This document shows, piece after piece, positions 1-5,851 of a stretch of 10,724 nt of DNA. The notes under the pieces were generated by a model, which had not been told where the DNA came from, did no database searches, and saw nothing but the letters and a program-made list of their open reading frames with translations. A program made the position numbers and the translations under genes. How positions within the stretch are numbered: position 1 is the stretch's first letter; each line of letters opens with the position of its first letter. Source of the stretch: JAUWQU01 sp964605095 (GTDB lineage Bacteria; Planctomycetota; Phycisphaerae; SM23-33); NCBI GenBank assembly GCA_964605095.1, contig CAZSBS010000167.1:1-10724 (forward strand), read 5' to 3'.

Positions 1-1657
1 ACCAGCGGTTCTTGAAGCGATGGCCCAGACTCGCGACGCCGCCGTAGCGGGTCTCGTCGTAGGTCTCTCGCCCGCGGTTGAACAGGAACGCCTGCAACGA
101 GGCCGAGTAGGACAGGTCGAAGATCGCGGGGTTTTCCCACTCGATATTGAAGCGGCTCATCTGGGTGCCCGGCTCAGCCGTGATCCGCATGGTCTGCCCG
201 GCCCCCTTGAACGCCTCGCCGTGGATGAACTGCCTCCAACTATCTGGCCAGGCGAGGATGTCGAAGTTCCGCTGGGTCAGCGAGACGGTCCCCAGCAGGC
301 CGCTGTTGGTGCTGATGCCGGCGCCGATGACGAACTCGGCGGTTCGGCCTTCCTTCACCTGGACCATCACGTCGCGGACATCCGGCCTGTCGCCGACGGG
401 CGTGATGTTGACGTCCTCGAACAGCCGGCTTTCGAGCAGGCGGCTCTTGGACTCATCGAGGGCGACCGTGTTGAAGAGCTGCTCCGGGAACACCTGCAGC
501 GTGCGGCGGATGACGCGGTCCTGCGTGATGGTGTTGCCGCGGATGTCGATCTTACCGACGCGGTACTGGTCGTCCTCGCGGATGGTGACGACGAGGTTCA
601 GCAGCGCCGGCCTGCCCAGGGGCTTTGCCCAGTCCGGCGGCGGTGCGGTGGGGTTGAGGAACTGGCGCCTGGTGGCGACGCGGGCGTTGATGTACCCCAG
701 CTCGCCGTAGGTGTCCTCGACCTTCTTGGTGTCGCGGCGGAGAGTCACCTCGGTGAAGAACTCGCCCTGGGCGAACTTCAGCCGACGGGCGAGCTCGCTG
801 TCGCTGAAGACCTTGTTGCCCTCGAAAATGACCTTGTTGATCCGGTATCGCGGGCCTTCCTTTATAAGGAACGTCAGCGTGGCGTCCTCGCGGTTCGGGG
901 TGAAATCCAGCAGCCTGCCCACTTCGCAGTCCAGGAAGCCCTCGGCGATGTACATATTGCGGATGGTAAGCTCGTCCTGAGCGACCTGGTCGGTGTCCAG
1001 GTAGCCATCGACGAACGGCCAGAAACGCTGCGACGAACTGATGGACTGCTTGAGCTTGAAGCGGCCGTAGAAGTCGTTGCCCTGGAACCTGATCTTGCGG
1101 ACCAGGACCTTTGGGCCTTCGATGATCTTGTAGACCACCTCGCGCTTGTCGGTCAGCAGGGGCTGGTCGACGGTGACCGTGGCGAAATGGTAGCCCTTGG
1201 ACTTGTACTTGTTGAGGACCGCCATCCGCCCGGATTCGACGTTAAACGCGCTGAGCGGATCGTGCTGGCCGAAGGTCAACTCCTTGGAAAGCTCGTCGGC
1301 CTTGAAAGACTTGTTGCCCTCGAACCGCACCAGCGCCACCAGCGGGCGTTCGACGACGGTGAACGTCACGACGGCGCCCTTGTCGGTATTGGTTCGCGTG
1401 GCCAGCACGCTCTCGAACCGCCCGGTCTCCAGCAGCCTGCGCTCGTCGGCCTTGACCACGTCCTCGTTGTAAGGCTGGCCCTGGCGGGTCTTGACGTAGA
1501 CGAGCACCGCGTTGGCGGTCATCTGCTTGTTGCCCTGGACCCGGACCTCGGCGACGCGCGTGGAGGGCTGCGCGTCCTGGGCCGAGGCCGGCGCCAGGGC
1601 CAGCCCGGCCAACGCGACCAGCAACAGCGTCCAACAGTTCCGCATTGATGTGCTCAC
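1..1657 (-). CDS. bamA: BamA outer-membrane assembly factor, N-terminal part (cut by window edge)
   Basis: BamA is the central subunit of the machine that folds beta-barrel proteins into the outer membrane. I read 552 codons from the reverse strand before the left edge. Residues 1-26 form a signal peptide (hydrophobic LLLVALAGLALA core, A-S-A cleavage site before Q27). Five POTRA repeats follow, each recognisable by its R/I-x-x-G-N signature: VQGNK near 40, FEGNK near 112, FQGND near 191, FEGNK near 278 and IRGNT near 372. From about residue 440 the sequence turns into alternating beta strands (GAGISTNSG, TQRNFDI, WENPAIF) typical of the Omp85/D15 barrel. Most of the barrel lies outside the window. 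I chose the GTG at 1657 because GGGAG lies 5 nt upstream; the in-frame ATG at 1645 is the alternative and would give the same mature protein. A long open frame on the opposite strand here is only a GC-driven shadow. Confidence 0.95.
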   Translation of the reverse strand, partial: MSTSMRNCWTLLLVALAGLALAPASAQDAQPSTRVAEVRVQGNKQMTANAVLVYVKTRQGQPYNEDVVKADERRLLETGRFESVLATRTNTDKGAVVTFTVVERPLVALVRFEGNKSFKADELSKELTFGQHDPLSAFNVESGRMAVLNKYKSKGYHFATVTVDQPLLTDKREVVYKIIEGPKVLVRKIRFQGNDFYGRFKLKQSISSSQRFWPFVDGYLDTDQVAQDELTIRNMYIAEGFLDCEVGRLLDFTPNREDATLTFLIKEGPRYRINKVIFEGNKVFSDSELARRLKFAQGEFFTEVTLRRDTKKVEDTYGELGYINARVATRRQFLNPTAPPPDWAKPLGRPALLNLVVTIREDDQYRVGKIDIRGNTITQDRVIRRTLQVFPEQLFNTVALDESKSRLLESRLFEDVNITPVGDRPDVRDVMVQVKEGRTAEFVIGAGISTNSGLLGTVSLTQRNFDILAWPDSWRQFIHGEAFKGAGQTMRITAEPGTQMSRFNIEWENPAIFDLSYSASLQAFLFNRGRETYDETRYGGVASLGHRFKNRW

Positions 1658-2031
1658 GGCTGCTCCCACAAACATGCATCGGCCGGCGCACGGAAGCAAA
1701 AGCCACGAGCCTTCTGCCCATGCCGGCCGTCCGTGCCCTGGTCAATCGCCTCTGTCCGACGCGCAGGCAAGCTTACAAGCCTGCAAAAAAATCCCACGGG
1801 CACGCGTCCACGGCTCCGTCCTGGCCGAACGCCCCGGAATCCCTGCCGCCGGCAGAGTTAAGCCCGGAAAATACTTCCGCCCCGCCGGAATGTCAAAACC
1901 TTTTCCGGAGGGTTTGGAAGCCGGCCCCGGCGGGGGCGTAGCCGGCACCCGGCGCACGGTGGCACCCGGGAAACGAAAGTGGCGGGGTTGCTCGGTCGCT
2001 GGTTGCGAGAATCCCTCTCCGAATAGGCAGT
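1658..2031. other. Intergenic region between hicA-like gene and bamA
   Basis: These 374 bases hold no convincing gene. They contain the bamA promoter (1868-1896) and the start of its leader. A GC-rich hairpin lies upstream of the promoter: GCCG 1920-1923 with CGGC 1943-1946, and GCCCC 1924-1928 with GGGGC 1933-1937. A 6-bp dyad sits inside the leader (GCAGGC 1763-1768 with GCCTGC 1779-1784), with an A-run on the plus strand just after it. Neither hairpin is followed by a T-tract in the minus direction, so I see no clear terminator for the cassette that ends at 2032. Open frames crossing the region on both strands look like out-of-frame noise: low-complexity Pro/Arg/Gly composition and no recognisable motif. 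Confidence 0.5.
1868..1896 (-). promoter_or_regulatory. Probable sigma70 promoter for bamA
   Basis: On the minus strand a perfect -35 box TTGACA (1896-1891) is followed, after exactly 17 nt, by TATTTT (1873-1868; 4 of 6 consensus). Transcription would start near 1861 and leave a leader of about 200 nt before the GTG of bamA. An 8-bp inverted repeat, CCGGAAAA (1864-1871) and TTTTCCGG (1901-1908), brackets the promoter, with its left arm overlapping the -10 box. It could be a regulator site or chance. Confidence 0.6.
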
Positions 2032-2322
2032 TCAGTCCCGGATCACCACCCGCTTCTTTACCAAGAGTTCCAGATAATCCTGATAACTGAGGGGGCACTC
2101 AACGAGGTCAAACAATTGCTTTTTCGTATCCAAGCCTAATTGCTTACGCATCTGGGCCAGCAGGTTGTCGTCGTATTCGCTTTTGCCATGGCTTACCCGC
2201 GTCTTGACACTCGTCTGCCTCTCTCCGTCGTATAGCCAGAACACCATGTGGTGAGTATTGCTCTGGCGGAAGCCCTTTTGCAGAAGCGCGGACATAATCT
2301 TCTTCGTCTTGAGGCTGGCCAT
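2032..2322 (-). CDS. HicA-like toxin (single dsRBD-like mRNA interferase family)
   Basis: This 96-residue protein resembles HicA-type toxins, small proteins with a double-stranded-RNA-binding-like fold that cleave mRNA. The N-terminal part reads I-x-x-x-L-L-x-K-G-F (residues 9-18), then N-T-H-H-M-V-F (22-28) where the likely catalytic His sits (H24 or H25), then a T-S-V-K-T-R-V-S-H-G strand (37-46) and the L-L-A-Q-M-R-K-Q-L-G-L helix. The C-terminal 30 residues contain D-L-V-E-C-P-L-S-x-x-x-Y, which I recall from a longer HicA-like subfamily; classical HicA proteins are about 60-80 residues. The start ATG overlaps the upstream stop by one base (TGATG), and an AAGGA motif precedes it, so translation is coupled to the HicB-like gene. 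No nuclease activity is shown by sequence alone. Confidence 0.75.
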   Translation of the reverse strand: MASLKTKKIMSALLQKGFRQSNTHHMVFWLYDGERQTSVKTRVSHGKSEYDDNLLAQMRKQLGLDTKKQLFDLVECPLSYQDYLELLVKKRVVIRD

Positions 2323-2798
2323 CAGATCCTTCCGACCAGCCCGCGCGCGATTTCGTGTGCCGGCACGCTTACCAGAACGAGGTCCCGCAATGCCCGTTTC
2401 GCCAATCTGGCGTCTACGGTCAGCGAAGCATCGTCTTCATGCACCAGTCCGTCGTATGTAGCAAAGAAGTCTTCAAAAAAGTCCTCAACAGCCTGATCCT
2501 GGGATTCGCCGTACCCCATGATGCGAAGGCTCGCAAGCTCACACGTCCATAGCTCATCCGCCCAATACATATGAGCCTGGACCGCTTTTCGCAACTTGAG
2601 AACTCGGCCAGCCGACCAAATCTCGGCCAGGAGAACCAACGTCGGTGCAGGAACCATTCCCGTCGTGGTATTCGTCTCTCTCTGCCGTGCCGTCATTTGT
2701 GACTTGGTTACGTACGAAGCGGCATCATTCTCCGGGACCCATCCGAAGAACCCTGCCCATCGATCTTTAGTATCCCAATTGGCGAGTACCTGCGTCAT
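2322..2798 (-). CDS. Small protein with HicB-like C-terminal half, putative antitoxin
   Basis: This 158-residue protein is not one I recognise over its full length. Residues about 72-140 look like a degenerate HicB partial RNase-H-like fold: a strand A-H-M-Y-W, then W-T-C-E-L-A-S-L-R-I-M-G-Y-G, then an acidic helix E-x-x-x-Q-A-V-E-D-F-F-E-D-F. HicB proteins show the same order (strand, P-E-L-x-G-x-x-x-G, helix). The N-terminal 70 residues are Trp-rich at the start (W8, W14, W20) and match nothing I know. I see no ribbon-helix-helix or HTH domain at the C-terminus. The start at 2798 is favoured over an in-frame ATG at 2867 because GGGAGAGGGAG precedes it and its ATGA overlaps the upstream stop by 4 nt. 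Its place directly before a HicA-like gene suggests an antitoxin; that role is inferred. Confidence 0.6.
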   Translation of the reverse strand: MTQVLANWDTKDRWAGFFGWVPENDAASYVTKSQMTARQRETNTTTGMVPAPTLVLLAEIWSAGRVLKLRKAVQAHMYWADELWTCELASLRIMGYGESQDQAVEDFFEDFFATYDGLVHEDDASLTVDARLAKRALRDLVLVSVPAHEIARGLVGRI

Positions 2799-3613
2799 TG
2801 CTCCCTCTCCCAAAATGCAGACTGGACATGCGCATCCGTCAGATCGGCAAAGCCGCGGACAATCCAATCATGTGCGTTGGCAAACCAGTCCAGAAGGCCC
2901 TCTTCGCCGGTCTGCTCCGGTTTGCCCCGGGCAGTCAGATCCAAGACGAAAACTTCACGCCCCGGCGGCTCCTGTAACATGGCGTGCTGGCAGGACACGT
3001 GAAGCCGGCCCTGGGATCCATGCAGGTCATATACAAGCTTGCAGGCCAAGGTGCCCGGAGCACGAAGGAACTTGGACTCTTCCTTGAATGAGATGGACGG
3101 GAACACCTTCCCAATATCGCCTGGCACAGACCAGCCCTCGCCTTGGAGGATGTGGTTGAGATAGGTCATCTCCAGCAAGTCAATGCTGGCTGTGGTATCA
3201 CCCTCTTCCTTGAGGAACTCCCCGAATTGGCGCCAGTATTTGGCAAATTGGTCGCGAAGATGAGCATACCGGGGGTATGGGTCGGTAGCCCGAACCTTTC
3301 GCCAGTTGAAGCAGAAGCGATCTTGCTGAAGCTGGACAAGTTCATCCTTGTCAGCCGATACGAACCATTGGCGAGCCAGCGGAGGCCTCATGGAGAACCT
3401 TATCGATGGTCGCGCGGGCGCAAGCAGGGAGTCCGGTTCCTCCTGTTTGGGCAGCGGTGCCTGCTCTTCACAGGTGGGGAAGTCGTCACGAATCCGTTGC
3501 CAAAAAAGGCCCACGTGGGAGGCAGTCATCCAAGACAGATCCGCAAACTGCACGCTCCAGGCGACCTCGATGAGCGGAGGCTTCTTGTACGATGGAATCG
3601 GTCCTTCTGCCAT
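2795..3613 (-). CDS. TIGR04255 family protein of unknown function
   Basis: This 272-residue protein fits the sporadically distributed TIGR04255 family. It opens with Y-K-K-P-P-L-I-E-V (residues 9-17), followed by a W-S-V-Q-F strand, the family's hallmark N-terminus. It closes with a helical stretch W-F-A-N-A-H-D-W-I-V-R-G-F-A-D-L-T-D, again typical, and ends in W-E-R-E-Q. No catalytic motif, signal peptide or membrane segment is visible, so it is probably cytoplasmic. The family has no established biochemical role that I know. The start at 3613 has GAGAGG 5 nt upstream and places the conserved motif near the N-terminus. An in-frame ATG at 3670 also has an AAGGG 5 nt upstream, but the predicted transcription start leaves it almost no leader. 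It is the first gene of a coupled operon with the HicB-like and HicA-like genes. Confidence 0.75.
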   Translation of the reverse strand: MAEGPIPSYKKPPLIEVAWSVQFADLSWMTASHVGLFWQRIRDDFPTCEEQAPLPKQEEPDSLLAPARPSIRFSMRPPLARQWFVSADKDELVQLQQDRFCFNWRKVRATDPYPRYAHLRDQFAKYWRQFGEFLKEEGDTTASIDLLEMTYLNHILQGEGWSVPGDIGKVFPSISFKEESKFLRAPGTLACKLVYDLHGSQGRLHVSCQHAMLQEPPGREVFVLDLTARGKPEQTGEEGLLDWFANAHDWIVRGFADLTDAHVQSAFWEREQ

Positions 3614-3685
3614 GTCGTCCTCTCGTAAGCCACACGTTAGCAAACCCAGCACTTGTCGGGCCTTGGCCATCCGTACCCTTAACTC

Positions 3686-3713
3686 ATTCTACACTGGTCG
3701 GACAGGATGGCAA
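3686..3713 (-). promoter_or_regulatory. Probable promoter of the TIGR04255/HicB-like/HicA-like operon
   Basis: On the minus strand TTGCCA (3713-3708; 5 of 6 consensus) is followed after 16 nt by TAGAAT (3691-3686; 5 of 6). Transcription would begin near 3679, giving a leader of about 66 nt to the preferred ATG at 3613. The -35 box lies 24 nt past the methyltransferase stop codon, so the cassette has its own promoter and does not depend on readthrough. I see no terminator between the two. Confidence 0.5.
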
Positions 3714-3737
3714 TACCCTTTAGCTGATCTGTCTGGC

Positions 3738-4481
3738 TCATCCCGGCCTTGCGATCACCGTCAGCGTGTCGGATGCCTGCTCATCGAAGTTGGCGAGGGC
3801 GGCCCCGGCGTGGCAGTCGATGCGGTCCAGCCCTGCGGTGCGGCAGGCGGCGGCGATTTCATCGCGGGTGTAGGGGCGCAGGAGCGTGTCGGCCAGGTCG
3901 TGGGCGCAGCCGCCCGCCGACCACGTGAGCTTCAGGACGTTGAACCGGACGAAGTCGGCCAGGAAGTCGTAGAAGCGGACGTACTCGGCATCGCCCTGGC
4001 GGGTTACGCCGACGATCCGCTCCTGGCGGGCAAGGACTCGGGCGTAGTTGAGAAGCCCAAGGACGACAACGCCGCGCGGCGTAAGCAGCTTGGCAAACCC
4101 AGCCAGGGCGCGGGTCAGTTGGTGAGGGTCCAGGAGGTGTGGCAGGCTGTTGCCCACGCACAGGATCGCGTCGAACCGGCCTTCGACGTGCTCCGCGATC
4201 TCCTGCATGGGGGCATGGACCCATCGCACGGCCAGGCCGGCATCGCTGGCGCGGCGGCGGGCCTGGTCCAGCATGGCCTCGGATATGTCCGCGGCCGTGA
4301 CGCTGACGCCCATCCCGGCCAGCATCATCGCGTGCATTCCGTTGCCACAGGCGACGTCCAGCACGGACTCCAGCGGGTGCCGCCGCCGCAGTTCAGCCAG
4401 CATGGTCTGGGCCGCTTGCCGCCGCCCGGCCGCGCCGGTCACGACGTCATAGTCGCCCGCGATGTGATCGTAGAGGTCCAT
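3738..4481 (-). CDS. Class I SAM-dependent methyltransferase
   Basis: This 247-residue protein has the Rossmann-type methyltransferase core. Motif I is V-L-D-V-A-C-G-N-G at residues 40-48, which binds S-adenosylmethionine. An acidic D65 ends the second strand (V-T-A-A-D-I-S). The post-core strand reads F-D-A-I-L-C-V-G-N-S-L-P-H-L at 103-116. That last motif resembles the C-L-G-N-S-x-x-H-L of glycine/sarcosine N-methyltransferases, which hints at a small amine or amino-acid substrate, but this is only a resemblance. The start M-D-L-Y-D-H-I-A-x-x-Y-D is typical for the family and a weak GGAA lies about 8 nt upstream. It is transcribed away from etfB. No promoter is clear. Nothing nearby identifies its substrate. 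Confidence 0.85.
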   Translation of the reverse strand: MDLYDHIAGDYDVVTGAAGRRQAAQTMLAELRRRHPLESVLDVACGNGMHAMMLAGMGVSVTAADISEAMLDQARRRASDAGLAVRWVHAPMQEIAEHVEGRFDAILCVGNSLPHLLDPHQLTRALAGFAKLLTPRGVVVLGLLNYARVLARQERIVGVTRQGDAEYVRFYDFLADFVRFNVLKLTWSAGGCAHDLADTLLRPYTRDEIAAACRTAGLDRIDCHAGAALANFDEQASDTLTVIARPG

Positions 4482-4671
4482 GTTTGGGTTCCATAAGAAG
4501 GTAACATGTCGTCTCTCAGGTAGCCAGCAACGGCTAAACGGCGGAACCCGGAGCCAGGAACCTGGAACTGCAAGACAACGGAACGGGAATCGTCAGCCGG
4601 CGGCAGGTGGTGGGCTCGCTCGCGACCAATTCTTTCCATTGTCAGGCAACTTGTGCCGGAAATATTTCGCC

Positions 4672-4701
4672 TTGACGCCCGGCGGGGCATTTCCGTACTA
4701 T
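4672..4701 (+). promoter_or_regulatory. Probable promoter for etfB
   Basis: TTGACG (4672-4677; 5 of 6 consensus) and TACTAT (4696-4701; 4 of 6) are separated by 18 nt. Transcription would start near 4708 and leave a structured leader of about 128 nt before the etfB ATG, including the palindrome and hairpin described next. Confidence 0.45.
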
Positions 4702-4751
4702 CGCCTCCTTGCTCGTTGGCTGGTGATTCGCTATGGCGGACCACTATTGTA

Positions 4752-4763
4752 TTGTGCGCACAA
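4752..4763. promoter_or_regulatory. Perfect 12-bp palindrome, candidate operator
   Basis: TTGTGCGCACAA is a perfect 12-bp palindrome about 45 nt downstream of the predicted etfB transcription start. Dyads of this size downstream of a promoter are typical of dimeric repressor sites, and acyl-CoA and ETF genes are often controlled by such repressors. No regulator gene is present in the window to pair with it. Confidence 0.35.
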
Positions 4764-4771
4764 ACAGGCGC

Positions 4772-4812
4772 GGGCCTCACCGGGCGCGGATGCGAGGCGC
4801 CCGGGTGAGCCC
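4772..4812 (+). promoter_or_regulatory. Very strong hairpin in the etfB leader
   Basis: The arms GGGC (4772-4775), TCACC (4777-4781), GGGCGC (4782-4787) pair with GCGCCC (4797-4802), GGTGA (4804-4808), GCCC (4809-4812). This gives 15 base pairs with two single-base bulges (C4776, G4803) and a 9-nt loop. It ends 24 nt before the etfB ATG and is not followed by a T-tract, so it is not an ordinary terminator. It could protect or regulate the mRNA, or be a dispersed palindrome. Confidence 0.55.
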
Positions 4813-4836
4813 AGATAGATGATTTCGGGAGTGACG

Positions 4837-5745
4837 ATGGCAATCAGGTGCGTTGTATGCGTCAAGCAGGTGCCGGACACCAAGCGGATCACCGGCGAGG
4901 CGATGAAGGATGACGGCACGGTCAACCGGGCCGCGCTTCCGGCGATCTTCAACCCCGAGGACCTCAACGCCCTCGAGGCCGCCCTGGAGATCCGCGACCG
5001 CGTCGGCGGAACGGTCACCGTCGTGACCATGGGCCCGCCGGCGGCGTGCGATGTCCTGAGGCAGTCGATGTTCCTCGGCGCCGACCGGGGGGTGCTCGTC
5101 ACCGACCGCCGGGCCGCCGCCAGCGACACCCTGGCTACCAGCTACATCCTTTCCTGCGCGGTAAGGAAGATCGGCGCGGACGTCGTGCTCTGCGGGCGGC
5201 AAGCAATCGACGGCGACACCGCCCAGGTGGGTCCGCAGCTTGCCGAGAAACTCTCCCTGCCGCTGGTAACTTACGTCGAGCAGTTGATGGACGTGAACTC
5301 CAACCTCCGTCTGCGGCGGAACATCGGCAATGGATGGGAGGTCGTGGATTGCCCCGTGCCGTGCCTGCTGACGGTGATGGACACCGCCAACACCCCCCGC
5401 CCGCCGTCGATCAAGCGGATGATGAAGTACAAAAAGGCCCAGGCGGCCACGGAGATAGCAAAGGCCGTCGCGGATGAAATGCCCGGCGCGGCCGACGATG
5501 CCAAGGCTGCCGAGGTCAAGGCGCGACAGGCTGCACTGGCGGCAAAGGGCATGCTCATCGAGACGTGGAACCTCGACGACATCGCCGCCGACCTGGCATG
5601 GTGCGGGCGCGACGGCAGCCCCACCAAGGTCCACAGGATCCAGTCGGTGGTCCTGGCTGGCGGGGAGTATCGCGAGTTCCCCCCCACCGATGATGGCCTG
5701 ACGAAACTCGTGGGCGAACTGATCGAAGACCACACAATAGGTTAA
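4837..5745 (+). CDS. etfB: Electron transfer flavoprotein beta subunit
   Basis: EtfB forms a heterodimer with EtfA and carries electrons between acyl-CoA dehydrogenases and other redox partners. The 302-residue protein starts M-A-I-R-C-V-V-C-V-K-Q-V-P-D-T, the family hallmark. The nucleotide-binding motif C-G-R-Q-A-I-D-G-D-T-A-Q-V-G-P lies at 119-133, and the conserved G-S-P-T-K-V at 260-265. The DGDTAQVGP form is the one I associate with electron-bifurcating or Fix/Car-type ETFs rather than the mitochondrial type, so a second flavin in place of AMP is possible. The protein is longer than the usual 250-260 residues because of an Ala/Lys-rich stretch at about 199-239. The start at 4837 has GGGAG 5 nt upstream; an in-frame ATG at 4819 lacks a ribosome-binding site. 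It is the first gene of the etf unit. Confidence 0.96.
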   Translation: MAIRCVVCVKQVPDTKRITGEAMKDDGTVNRAALPAIFNPEDLNALEAALEIRDRVGGTVTVVTMGPPAACDVLRQSMFLGADRGVLVTDRRAAASDTLATSYILSCAVRKIGADVVLCGRQAIDGDTAQVGPQLAEKLSLPLVTYVEQLMDVNSNLRLRRNIGNGWEVVDCPVPCLLTVMDTANTPRPPSIKRMMKYKKAQAATEIAKAVADEMPGAADDAKAAEVKARQAALAAKGMLIETWNLDDIAADLAWCGRDGSPTKVHRIQSVVLAGGEYREFPPTDDGLTKLVGELIEDHTIG

Positions 5746-5757
5746 GCGGTCCAGGGT

Positions 5758-5794
5758 CCCAGGGATTGCTATCCCTGGGCTTCCGCTGTTTTTT
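5758..5794 (+). terminator. Hairpin plus T-tract between etfB and etfA (possible attenuator)
   Basis: CCCAGGGAT (5758-5766) pairs perfectly with ATCCCTGGG (5771-5779) around a TGCT loop. A run of six T follows at 5789-5794, nine bases after the stem. This spacing is longer than in a good intrinsic terminator, so it may be a weak terminator, an attenuator or an mRNA-stabilising stem. It begins 12 nt after the etfB stop. Confidence 0.45.
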
Positions 5795-5797
5795 GTC

Positions 5798-5832
5798 CTA
5801 CTACTTACTACCTACTAACTACTACTTACTAC
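5798..5832 (+). repeat. CTA-type short tandem repeat in a G-free tract
   Basis: The 14-mer CTACTACTTACTAC occurs at 5798-5811 and again at 5819-5832, offset 21 nt, with similar CTA units between. The whole stretch 5796-5841 contains no G on the plus strand. It fills the space between the hairpin and the etfA start, leaving an RNA leader that cannot fold strongly. Confidence 0.7.
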
Positions 5833-5851
5833 TATCTTCCCGGAACAGACC

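Larger units (their letters stand above)
4482..4836. other. Divergent intergenic region between methyltransferase and etfB
   Basis: These 355 bases hold no convincing gene. The methyltransferase-proximal half contains short GGAACC/CCTGG repeats (about 4546-4567) and no clear minus-strand promoter. The etfB-proximal half contains a promoter at 4672-4701, a perfect palindrome at 4752-4763 and a large hairpin at 4772-4812, each listed separately. Small open frames here have no recognisable motif and no supporting ribosome-binding site. Confidence 0.5.

Noticed and set aside
20..1648. 542-codon open frame on the plus strand opposite bamA
   Set aside because: The minus-strand frame gives a signal peptide and five POTRA repeats; the plus frame is an antisense by-product of high GC at codon position three.
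1763..1784. Dyad GCAGGC/GCCTGC beside a homopolymer run as a terminator
   Set aside because: The run is A on the plus strand after the stem, and T before the stem on the minus strand, so it terminates neither direction.
1512..2098. Open frames on both strands in the bamA upstream region
   Set aside because: They overlap the bamA promoter and start, have low-complexity composition and lack ribosome-binding sites.
3348..4496. 382-codon plus-strand frame across the TIGR04255 gene and the methyltransferase
   Set aside because: It crosses two supported minus-strand genes and the promoter between them, and has no motif of its own.
4777..5733. 318-codon minus-strand frame opposite etfB
   Set aside because: No recognisable domain; the plus strand is clearly EtfB. 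The minus-strand frame at 5822-6733 opposite etfA fails for the same reason.
5798..5832. CRISPR array
   Set aside because: Only two short imperfect units with a 7-nt gap; no spacers and no cas genes.
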